Positions 54,610 through 64,000 of a DNA stretch of 64,000 nucleotides are shown here, piece after piece. The position numbers and the translations under genes were made by a program. The notes beneath the pieces were generated by a model. It was given only the letters and a program-made list of their open reading frames with translations, ran no database searches and was not told the DNA's origin. The DNA is from Tupaia tana (lineage: Eukaryota; Chordata; Mammalia; Scandentia; Tupaiidae): contig JAKSZU010000009.1 in the NCBI GenBank assembly GCA_026018925.1, forward strand, positions 36,074,415 through 36,138,414, read 5' to 3'. Within the stretch, counting starts at the first letter, position 1. Each line of letters starts with the position of its first letter.

Positions 54610-55147
54610 GTTTTTAAGAGACATTTTTGCCATAGGGCATTGTGTGCTTGCCAGAGAGACAGAGAGACAGAAAGTGAGAAATTGCCCCTGAGGGATGGCC
54701 ATGCCACAATCCCTTCTCCTCCATTCTCCTCTCAGGACCTTGCACATGCATGTACACACACCCAGCATGAGCTTTTTTTTTTTTTTTTTTTTTGGAGAGG
54801 TTTTTGCTACAGGGCGCGTGCACTCGCCAGACAGACAGAGAGATAGAAAGCGAGAAATCACCCCCTGGGGGGATGGCCATGCTGCAATCCCTTCTCCTCC
54901 ATTCTCCTCTCGGGATCTTGGGCACGCACGCACACGCGCCCAGCGTGAGTTTTAAGCCACCGGGTCCGGGACTCGAACCGCAGTCGACTACGTGGGAGTC
55001 CAGCGACATAGCCATTATGCCAACTGCTGGTCCCACCCAGCATGAGTTTTAAGTTGTTGGATTCAGCAACTTAATCTAGCAACCACTTGAATGTGGTCAA
55101 CTATGTGGGAGTCCAGCGACTTAACTGTTATACCATCTGCTGGTCCC
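54610..55147 (-). repeat. Older SINE split by a younger SINE
   Basis: The two halves (54610-54771 and 55035-55147) make one reverse-strand SINE with ATTGACAT on both sides. It carries decayed CpG sites. Confidence 0.9.
54772..55034 (-). repeat. Young SINE nested in the older one
   Basis: A full, CpG-rich copy (GCGCGTGCACTCGCC and GGACTCGAACCGCAG complements). ACCCAGCATGAG flanks it as a perfect 12 bp duplication of the host SINE. Confidence 0.95.
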
Positions 55148-55243
55148 AGAATTGACATGTTAACAATATTGTCTTTCAATCCATTAATACAAGATATATT
55201 TCCTTGCACTTATTTCTTTAATATTCTTTAACAATATTGAATA

Positions 55244-55313
55244 CTGGGTTGTCAGAAAAGTACTAACACACATTTTTGCATAGAAAAATGCTATCACTTT
55301 TCTGACAACCCAA
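55244..55313. mobile_element. Mariner-type MITE, 70 bp
   Basis: CTGGGTTGTCAGAAAAGT and its complement ACTTTTCTGACAACCCAA bound a short centre, with TA on both outer sides. Eighteen-base arms match at 17 positions. There is no room for a transposase. Confidence 0.85.
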
Positions 55314-55576
55314 TAGTTTTTAGTGAACAAGTATTTAACCTCCTTAGTTAATTCTGAAGTATTTTATTATGTTTGTTAGGGAAAATTGTTAAAACACAAA
55401 TCACTTGAATAAACAAACCTAAAAAAATCCTGTGAACAAAAGGATGCTATTTTGGTATTTTATTATTTTTGATGCTGTCGTAAATGGAATTATTTTCTAC
55501 CTTTTCTTTTCATATTGTTTATTGTTTATGTGTTTAGAAACACAACTGTTTTGTATGTACTGATTTTGCCCTGTAA

Positions 55577-55580
55577 CAGG

Positions 55581-55646
<66 letters not shown>
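55577..55646. repeat. (GT)n(GA)n microsatellite
   Basis: About 13 GT units pass directly into about 19 GA units, in the old L1. Confidence 0.95.
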
Positions 55647-55650
<4 letters not shown>

Positions 55651-55988
55651 TACCTTTAGGATTTTCTACCTATAAGATTATATAATTTATAAATAAAGAT
55701 AACTTTACTTCTTCCTTACAATTTGGATGCCCTTTTAATTTTTCTTGTCTAATTGCTATGGTTATAACTTCCAATATTACATTGAATAGAAATGGAAAAA
55801 GTACACATCCATATCTTTTTCCTGATCTTAGAGGAAATTCTTTCAGGCTTTCAACATTAGGTATGATGTTAGCCATTAGCTTCCATACCTTCATCATTAA
55901 GTATGTGGGTAAGTTTAACTATTGGCATAATAATTTTTGAGGGGAAAATTATTATCTAAATGATGACATTAAATTATCACATTTATTG

Positions 55989-56251
55989 GGAACCAGCAGT
56001 TAACGTAATGGCTATGTCGCTGGACTCCCACGTAGTCGACCGCGGTTCGCGTCTCGGACCCGGTGGCTTACAACTCACGCCGGGCACGTGTGCGTGCGTG
56101 CCCAAGATCCTGAGAGGAGAATGGAGGAGAAGGGATTGCGGCGTGACCATCCCCCCTGGGGGGTGATTTCTCGCTTTCTGTCTCTATGTCTCTCTCTGTC
56201 TGTCTGGCGAGCGCACGTGCCCTATAGCGAAAAAACCTCTCCAAAAAAAAA
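55989..56251 (+). repeat. tRNA-derived SINE, very young
   Basis: GGAACCAGCAGTTAACGTAATGG to CTCTCCAAAAAA with CpG sites kept (GACCGCGGTTCGCGTC). AAATTATCACATTTATTG flanks it as a perfect 18 bp duplication. Confidence 0.97.
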
Positions 56252-56489
56252 AAATTATCACATTTATTGTGAAAACATTATTCCAAATTCAAATGTGTTA
56301 TAATGTTTTTAAATATGCTATGCAGAAATTATAAGGGAATATAGTTCTTTCTACTGTCACTGACCACACCTCTGGATATTCTTTTTGTACTTTGAACTAA
56401 TTATGTCCAAAACTAGACACATCTCTTTCCTACATACTAGTTCATTTGTTAATAACATTCTCAACTCATAGTGTTAATTCATCCCATCT
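56252..56489. other. No feature recognised
   Basis: Short unassigned interval. Confidence 0.4.
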
Positions 56490-57720
56490 AAAACTTGGTG
56501 GTCATTTTAAACACCTCCTTCTCCTGTATCCTCTCCTTTTCATGTGATTAATCATGCAGTTCTCTTGATTCTACCACAGATTGTAGAAAAATTCCTCACT
56601 TATCCATTGATGTTAATCTCCACTCCCACTTGCTGTAATTCAAACCTTTTTTAACTCTTGTCTGGACTGTGGCAGCAATCTCTTAACTAGTCTCTTTGGC
56701 AGAAATCCCCATCCCTTCAATGCTTTATCATATTGCCAACTACTATCTTCCTGTAGCATAAGTCTGATCATGCCATGTATAAAGCCAGTTATATCAGAAG
56801 TAAAAACAAGCACTGGGTATTCATGCATAAAAGCCTTTTCATTCCTTTTATAGCTTCTTATGTGTTTATATCTCCATATACTGCCAGCATTTTACTACTG
56901 ATAAGATATAGGTAATAGGATCATCCAAAATGATATTTATAGATATCACACAGAGAAAGTAAAACAATAGCATATTAATTCTATTATCTCTTTTACTGTT
57001 CAGTTCAGGCCAGGTTCTGCTAGTGTGTCTATGGCTTGGAGAGAGAATTGAGAAATTCAGTTGTATACTCCATATTGTGCTGTGTATTTAACACGGTGTT
57101 CTGAATTTCATTTTGTACCTCCTATCAGTCTCTTGCCACAGATAGATACCAAGTGTAGGAACAAAATCAGGAATACATTTACCACCAATTAGGTTTCTAA
57201 ATCTCATTGTTTAGACTCTGAAGGTCTGTTAGGCACTTCCATAGAACCCAAGTTGCCAGTCACCAAATGCAGCTCCAGCTGAGGCTACTGAGGTAGTGAA
57301 ACCATCATCATCCAGTAAAGGGAAATCCTTATAACATTAAAACTATGCTTATAAATCTCTTTCTGTTTCTGTCTACCTATTGGATAGAATCTTAACTTCT
57401 TAGCAACACATCCAAGTCCCTTTATAATCCATCCCCCACCAACCTCTCCAGCCTTACCTACTTGCTTCTCCCATGTATCATATACTCCAGTGGTGGCAAA
57501 TGTCTCACCACTCTGAAGACTTCATACTCTTGCAATTTCATGCCTTTGTCTATTCTTTTCTCTCTGACTAGAATTTTTTATGACTAGCAAACTCTTCTGT
57601 CCATATTCATAAAATGCAGGTCATATGTCACCAACTTTATAAAGCTTTCCCCAAACCTAGGTATTTATATTTCATGCATATAACACTTACCAAATTTATA
57701 TGCTCCCCCTTTAGTATGAG
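56490..57720 (+). repeat. L2 with a 500 bp unassigned insertion
   Basis: Left: AAACTTGGTGGTCATTTTAAAC, TCTTGTCTGGACTGTGGCAG, AAGTCTGATCATGCC. Right: TTCTTAGCAACACATCCAAG, CCAGCCTTACCTACTTGC, TAAAGCTTTCCCC. They are consecutive parts of L2. The interval 56785-57320 does not fit and has no recognised identity. Confidence 0.65.
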
Positions 57721-58459
57721 TCTCTTAAAGGCAGAGAATTTATAATACAATAATCTAATGTTTAGTGTCACTAGTTCTCCATAAATTTTTGTGGAATATT
57801 AAATTAATTGCAAGTGTGTATATTTTGTTTTTCCACCATAGGGAAGAGATTCTTAATTATGTCATGTGACATTGATGTGAGAACTCTGATGTGTGTGCAG
57901 GGTGTTATTTATTTACCTATACATACACACTCTACTTACAGGTAAACCTACTATAAGATAGCACCTTATATTGAACAGCTCTTATGAAAGCACATGGCTG
58001 ACCTGCCAATGGAAACAAAGGGAAGCTATGTGATTTCAGCTCAGAAGAGTAATATACTTTCAGAAACAATTTTCTATGGAAAGCATCTGATTGGAGGCAT
58101 TCAGTTATTTTGTACAGTCTGTCATTTTCCATGTACTCTTTTAAGCTGCTTGTGGATTGAGTTGATTTAGGAGAAATGAAATTTCTTTCTGAGTGCTTGA
58201 AGTAGTCACCTGATTTCAGATGGTTCTAAGACACTGCTCCTTATCTTTTCTCTCTCCTCAGATAAACTAATTTGTTTGAGTCATACCCATTTATTGCTCT
58301 AAAGGTGGTGATATTTTCTAAGGTCAATGTTTTACTCTAAAGAAAGTCAGCTCTTGAACTACCAAACTACAATGTTGTCGTTTGGAAGAGTGCAGGATTT
58401 TCTTTTTCCTTTTGTTTTTCCTTTTTTCCCCTTTTTTAAAAAGAGTCTCCAGGTTCTTA
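57721..58459. other. No feature recognised
   Basis: Non-repetitive-looking sequence with no coding frame or RNA gene. Confidence 0.45.
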
Positions 58460-58718
58460 GTGCCAGCAGTTGATGTGGTGGTTAAGGCACTGGGCTCCCA
58501 CATGACCAACCATGATTTGAGTCCCAGACCCAGTGGCTTGAAAGTCATACCAGGTGCCTGTGTGTGTATGACCCAAATCCCAAGAGGAGAATGGAAAAAA
58601 AGGGATTGTGGCATAGCCATTCCCCCGGGAAGGTGATTTCTCACTCCCCACCCCCATTATCTGGTGCTCACGTGTGCCTTATGGCAAAAACCAAATAAAT
58701 TAATTAATTAATTAATTA
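58460..58718 (+). repeat. tRNA-derived SINE, older subfamily
   Basis: Head GTGCCAGCAGTTGATGTGGTGG with TTAAGGCAC, end GCCTTATGGCAAAAACC and an ATTAATTAATTAATT-type tail. AAGAGTCTCCAGG and AAAAGTCTCCAGG flank it. Confidence 0.92.
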
Positions 58719-61269
58719 AAAAGTCTCCAGGGTCTCACTGGTTAAATTAGAAATAGGCAAGAAAACAGGTATTGGAACATTAGGAAGAAACCTAGATTGT
58801 CATATTGTACCCTAACTCTTTTGCAATGATTTTGTATATAACTACTTTAAGAAAATACAGCCAAATAGGGGGCACACTACGTTTACAATTCCATAACTTG
58901 GTTTAGAGCACATTTTTTTTCATTTATAAAATAAATGAGAGGATTTAGGTAGTTCCCTGGGCAATGTAGATTTGTAAAAGCAAAAACCTTAACACTTTGT
59001 ATATGTCAGGTAAATTTTGGAATGAATAATCTAAATAATTTCCATATTACTTTATGTCATTATGTGTGAGGCAATCAAATAAACCCATTTTCTTTCATTT
59101 AGCTTCCTTTCAGCTTGAGAAGTGATGTACTCAATTTAATGCACTGTTGGAAACCTGAACAATCTCTCCTCATTTTCTAATTTTGACTCCATTCAGCAAA
59201 CATTTATTGAGCACCTACTGTGTGCCAGGAACTGCATTTAAAATTTAAATGAGTCAGAATTAATATTTCAGTAGCATATCTGCATGACTTTATACCTTTG
59301 TCAAACAGTTATGAATGTACATATTTAGTTGAAAGGCTAATGGCATCAAAACAAAAAAACAGTTTTAACCCAGCTGCATGACAATTAAGATAACTAAATT
59401 TGATTTTGTCAATCTTGGCCCTTGGATGGGTAGTGATTTTTATGCTAGCTTGTGTGCCAGAGCTGGAACTACTAACTCCAGCCTTGCTTTCCTCTGAAAT
59501 AGTTGAATACTGGGCTTTCTGTCTGAAGCTCTGGAGTAGACTTTACTATTTGAATAAATAATGCCAGATTTTTGCCTAAATGTGCATGTGGCATGGCACA
59601 GCTAGCAAAAATAGATGCAGGAAAGCACATTGCTTGTCTCCTACCCCTTAGCTTCTTGTGGAAGCTTTAAGGTTCTGAATGATTAATAACCCAAACATTC
59701 CTCATATTTGTCTTTGCTATCATTTCCTTGGGTTCTCACCTGCTGCTTATTTTCTGCAATTCAAATTTTCCCCCCTTATTCTCACCCCAGTTCATTGGTT
59801 ATTGTGCTTAACCAGTTTTCTTTAGATACTGACTCTAAATTACTTTCCCAGATTAGGCCGGCACCTCACTACTCTTGGGTGTAGAATGAATACTATCCAT
59901 ACTGTAGAGGGGCCCTTCTAAAACTTATGTCCTCTTCAAGAACAGAAAGCTAATAAATAGCTGGTTTAGTGAGTAAATATTGCAATATCCTTTCACTTTT
60001 TGTTATATTATGTACAGGCAAAATAATTAAGTCCACAAAGTTTCTTGGTGGTACTCTCCCACTCCTCATTCTGTTTTGTTGAAAGGTTTCTTTCCCCTTG
60101 TTTTCCTTGTCCTACTTTTCAGTGTTGTAAGCAACAGTGCAATGAGAATACCAGTACACCTCTACAGATGCATGTAAGTTTAACAGTGTACCCAGAATTG
60201 GAATGACAGGTTTTAAGGGTATGAATATTTTCTGTTTGAGATCCACATTGCTCTCAAACCTGACTGACAGTGCACTTTCTCCAGAAGTGAATAAACATTT
60301 CTGTTTCTTTCTACTTGTTAATACTTTCTTTATCAGAATGTAGATTGTGAGGAAACAGGTATAGTGAACTGAGGAGAGGTTAGAGAGAGGCAAAAGCTCA
60401 GTCATGAAATGACTTACAGAATGTTCAAGGGAACTATGATCTTAACCTGAGAGTCTAACAGGAGAATGTCATGATCAAAATTTTACCTTAGAAAGATAAC
60501 AGGGTATAGTATGGAGGATGGATTGTGGGAAAGTAGGATTTATGGAAGACCCTTGGAGGAAGTAGGGATTGATGATTACCCAAATTTTCCCCATTTCCTT
60601 AAATTTCTTTTGTTGTTCCTCAATGAAAAAAATAAGCTCTTATTCACACATTAATTGATTTTCCTCTAGTGGCACTTCAAGGTCATGAAGCTCTAGGCTA
60701 ACAGAAAATAGAACAGGTTTTGCATCTATTGTTTGGCAGTTTTATAAAGGACACGTACTGTGCAGAAGAGACATACAGCCTCTGTCAAATGCACAAACCA
60801 ATAAACACACCTTTATTGCTAATTACCATTTTCTTTTTGTGCTACTGTTTGCCAAATGGCATTGAAAGCTGAAACACAGATGCTCATTAACATCCTTCTT
60901 GATTTACTGATAATTCAGCACTGACAGTTTAATAAGCTTAGGACTCAACCCAAAGATATTTGTCACCACATTTTGGGGAGCAGTGTCTTTTCTCACCTCT
61001 TGAACGAAACAGCCTGTCCAGTTGTCTAATAGTTGTACCAAGAATATGAGTGCTTTAAATTTAAATTGAATATTTTTCTTGAAGAGTTAAAAATATGTCT
61101 TTCCTGTTCTTCAGTTTATTTTACAATAATCTCTTTGTTATGAACCTCTTTTCTCATAAGAAGAAACTGGGAGATATGCCCAAATGATGTTTAAACTTAT
61201 TCAATCTGTCCATAGCTGAATAAAAAGCAAAATATTCTGACTTCTTTGTTTGAGAGACAAAAGAATTCT
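58719..61269. other. Least repetitive block; no gene
   Basis: About 2.5 kb with one MIR fragment (59190-59255) and no L1, SINE or coding frame that I can identify. The part at 60600-60960 is rich in TTAATTGATT, ATTAACATCC and CTGATAATTCAG-like homeodomain-type words and has a less decayed appearance. Function cannot be judged from this sequence alone. Confidence 0.5.
59190..59255 (-). repeat. MIR fragment
   Basis: AGCAAACATTTATTGAGCACC followed by TACTGTGTGCCAGGAACTGC is the complement of the MIR 3' region. Confidence 0.8.
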
Positions 61270-61615
61270 TTTCTTTTTTTTCAGTTATATTTAATCACTG
61301 CGCATCTTTACAGTGTGCAGTGTGGTTTTTCCCAGCATGAATACACTGCATATTAATCAGGTCAATGACATTACCATATATGTTGTCACCAACAGATAAC
61401 TTCATTTTTGTCTATTGTTTTGTTGTTTTATCCCTGATACCCTCCTTGCCACCCCTATTCCCACTTCCTATTACCTACTTCCTAGCATTTTACCTTCTAA
61501 TCTTTTGGTTTCTGCTAAAGAGCACAGACATTTGGTATAAATGAAGCAGAGGCATTCAATACCTTTCTTTCCTGTTCAGGCTTGCTTCAGTCAGCATTAA
61601 GACTGCCATATAATT
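61270..61615 (-). repeat. L1 3' UTR, antisense
   Basis: TTTAATCACTGCGCATC, CCCAGCATGAATACACTGC, TGACATTACCATATATG and CAGACATTTGGTATAAATG, in antisense L1 order. Confidence 0.82.
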
Positions 61616-62044
61616 TTTGTCTTAATAAAATATTTTCATTTTATTAATTGCCTTAAGATATTTAGTAAGGACAGGGTAGAATGTCTTTAATGTTGTATTA
61701 AAGCTCTGATCTCCCTCAGCATGTGTGTATACACACACATACCTCCCTGGCTTCAATCCTGGTTAAGAGAAAGTTTTATTAGAGAAAATGGCAAAGGTGA
61801 GTAGACTGAGGAAGCTGACCAGCAGGGTCTCTTTCATGCCTTCTTCTATTAAAGCGTTCAAAGCCTTCAAAGGATTGGCAGGCTTTTTTGAAAAAAAAGA
61901 TAATTGAGAGTATAAATTCTTAAACATGTTTACTACACATTCAAGGATATTGTTCTTTTGGCTTAATCTTCATTTGTGTCAATAAAATTTAAATTGTAAG
62001 TAGATTGAAGGTAGGAGCAATGACTCTATATTCTACATTTTCTT
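61616..62044. other. No feature recognised
   Basis: Unassigned AT-rich sequence. Confidence 0.4.
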
Positions 62045-62305
62045 TTTTTTCAGTGTTCAACAAACTATTAACTTTTATTCTGAAATATTTTTAGAAGTAG
62101 AAAAATCACAATAATCATGCAAAGAATTCTTGAGTTCTATTCACTCAAATTCACCAATTTTAAATAGTTTGTCTTATTTGCTTGATGCTTCTCTATATAC
62201 ATATGATTATTTTGTTCTGAAACATTTGAAGTTATCAAATGTTTATATCATACCCTTTACCCCACTCCCTTTTCTCAATCTTTTATTATGGAAATTTTCT
62301 TCTTC
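62045..62305 (-). repeat. Old L1 3' UTR, antisense
   Basis: TTTTATTCTGAAATATTTTTAG, AAATTCACCAATTTTAAATAG and CATATGATTATTTTGTTCTG match the complement of old L1M ends. Confidence 0.5.
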
Positions 62306-62560
62306 ATTTCTTTTTGAGAGGCTTTTGCTATAGGGCGTGTGTGCTCGCCAGACAGAGAGAGACAGAAAGCGAGAAATCACCCCCCAGGAGGGATGGCCAC
62401 GCCGCAATCCCTTCTCCTCCATTCTCCTCTTGGGATCTTGGGCACGCACGCATGCACATGTTGCCTGTCATGAGTTTTAAGCCACTGGGTCCAGGACTCG
62501 AACCACGGTCGACTACATGGGAGTCCAGCAACATAGCCATTACACTAACTGCTGGTCCCC
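62306..62560 (-). repeat. tRNA-derived SINE, young
   Basis: Full reverse-strand copy from GGGGACCAGCAGTTAGTG to the GCTATAGGGCGTGTG-complement end. CTTCATTTCTTT and CTTCATTTTTTT flank it. Confidence 0.93.
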
Positions 62561-64000
62561 CTTCATTTTTTTTTAAGTCAAGTCAAAGACAATACCGTAC
62601 GCATTATCATCAGCAGTTAATTTTTCATTTTTGTGTCTAGTTTAATGCAGTTTGTTTTTCCCCAATATCCTCCCTCCCACCCCCTATTACCCCCAAACAC
62701 TGTCTCTAGCATCTACAGTTGCTCTCCCTTGCACCCCTGCAATTATACCTTCTAATATTTCAGTTACTGCTATAAAGTGCAGACATTTGGTATATATTGA
62801 GCAGAGACATACAATGCCTGTCTTTCATAGTCTAGCTGGCTTCATTCAGCATTAAATCTTCCATATTTGTCTGCTTTCTATCAAATGTCAGGGTCTCATT
62901 GTCGAGTTCTCATTATGGCTGAGTAGTATTCCACAGAGAATGTATCCCACATTTTTCAATACACTCATCTGTTGTTGGACATTTGGATTGATTCCATGCC
63001 CTAGCAAGTATAATAATACTGCAATAAACATGTAAAATCTGACTAAAGATTTTCCTATTTTCTGGATAGATACTTAAGAATGGAATTACTGGGTTGTATG
63101 GCAGTTCTATTTGTAGGTGTCTGAGGAACCTCCATATTGTTTTTCACAGTGGTCACACTAATTTACATTCCCATCAACAGTGCAGGAGGGTTCCCTTTTC
63201 ACCACATTCTCACCAGCACTACATATACTATATATAATATGTGTATATATATATATATATTTAAATTTTAGTCATTCTGACTGGGGTGAAGTGCTTTATT
63301 ATTGTGGTTTTGATTTACGTTTTCCTTCTGAGAAGATGTTGGGCATGTTTTCAAATCCTTTTTGGCTGTTTGTATGTCTTTCTTAGAGAATTGTCTGTTC
63401 AGTCATTTGCCCATCTTTTAATTGGATTGATTTTTTTTTTTTTTTTGTAGGTTAGCTTCTTGAGTTCTCTGTAGTTTGTCAGTCCCTTATCTGAGGCATA
63501 GTTTGCAAATATATTCTCCCACTCTGAGGGTTATCTCCTCTATTGTTTCTTTTGCTATTCAGAAGCCTTTTAGCCTAATGTAGTTCCACTTGTCTATTTT
63601 GGGGATTATTGCCTATGCTTTGCGGGTCTTATTTAAGAAGCATTTGCCCACCTGAGGGTCTCCAAGGGTTTCCCCTATGTTCCCCCCACCCAGTAGTTTT
63701 ATAGTTTGAGGTTTATATTTAGATCCTTTATCCATTTTAAGTTGATTTTTGTTAGTGCTGAGAGATAAGGGTCCAGTTTTATCTTTTCTGCAGGTGGATA
63801 TCCAGTTTCCCCAGCACATTTATTGAAGAGATTTTCTTTTCTGTACTGGATTGTTTTGTGTTCTTTGTCAAAGATTATTTGGCTGTATGCTTTGGGGTTT
63901 ATATTTGGGTTCTCATTTCTGTTTCATTGGTCTATCTGCCTGTTTTTGTGTCAATATCAAGCTGTTTTTATTATCACAGCTCTGTAACATGTTCTGAGGT
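62561..64000 (-). mobile_element. L1 3' UTR and ORF2 end, antisense, runs off window
   Basis: CCCTATTACCCCCAAACAC, GCTGAGTAGTATTCCACAG, GGCAGTTCTATTTGTAGGTG, CTGACTGGGGTGAAGTGC and GGTCCAGTTTTATCTTTTCTG follow the antisense L1 order from 3' UTR into ORF2. A TATATATATATAT stretch near 63240 interrupts it. The element continues past the right edge. Confidence 0.88.

Larger units (their letters stand above)
53461..55960 (-). repeat. Old L1 ORF2, antisense, with many insertions
   Basis: Pieces of one antisense ORF2 can be followed across the region: TTTTGATCCATTTTGAGTT, CTTGACTCTTGTAGTTTTATAG, CACTAAATCTGTAGATCTC and an RT end (VLFPFLFNVILEVI). Insertions inside are a SINE (53848-54062), an L1 3' end (54263-54560), nested SINEs (54610-55147), a MITE (55244-55313) and a GT/GA repeat. 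Confidence 0.75.

Noticed and set aside
54559-55052. Several overlapping open frames on both strands
   Set aside because: They are readings of the SINE body (GC-rich, few stops). Similar peptides such as [14 protein letters not shown] appear wherever a SINE lies.
1-64000. Colugo (Dermoptera) as source
   Set aside because: I considered it because of the abundant tRNA-derived SINE, but as I recall the colugo SINE is tRNA-Ile-like with a different sequence, and 7SL-like SINEs are not expected there. This was judged from memory, so it is not excluded formally.

Overview
This is nuclear DNA from a placental mammal. It is gene-poor, AT-rich intergenic or intronic sequence packed with nested retrotransposons; I see no functional host protein-coding gene. 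The commonest repeat is a roughly 240-270 bp tRNA-derived SINE, about 25 copies on both strands, with a tRNA-like head carrying A and B boxes, a CpG-rich body, a CT-rich stretch and a conserved end before the A-tail. A few other copies fuse a tRNA-like head to a 7SL/Alu-like segment (10113-10357, 17422-17600, 26568-26766). tRNA-7SL fusion SINEs are known from Euarchontoglires, so a tree shrew or a close lineage is my best guess, but this is inference.

Layout. 1-8.1 kb: old L1 fragments, SINEs and a MaLR LTR split by two SINEs. 8.1-10.05 kb: a second MaLR-like LTR apparently split by a 1.5 kb retrocopy with a decayed homeobox-like segment. 10-19.4 kb: antisense L1, L2 remnants and SINEs. 19.4-35.2 kb: a long, old sense-strand L1 mosaic broken by many insertions.

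The most notable object lies inside that mosaic: a complete class II (betaretrovirus/IAP-like) provirus at 20773-26503. Its two 618 bp LTRs read as identical and it has a 6 bp target duplication. Its interior is defective: most of RT, all of RNase H and nearly all of env are missing, and part of gag is replaced by a SINE head plus an integrase zinc-finger fragment. A 42 bp hairpin array sits in the leader before gag. Identical LTRs around a wrecked interior suggest that an already defective element was recently copied using proteins supplied in trans.

35-40 kb is a mix of L1 ends, a young SINE and unassigned sequence. 40-49.2 kb is a near full-length antisense L1 carrying a processed NOC3L pseudogene, itself split by two SINEs. 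It lies head-to-head with a sense, ORF1-only (HAL1-like) element at 49.2-50.95 kb. 51-56.3 kb holds L1 3' ends, a 5'-inverted L1, nested SINEs, a mariner-type MITE and microsatellites. 56.3-61.2 kb is the least repetitive stretch (L2, MIR, one SINE, otherwise unassigned). The window ends in an antisense L1 running past the right edge.

Repeat family names are from memory of consensus sequences and were not checked by a search.
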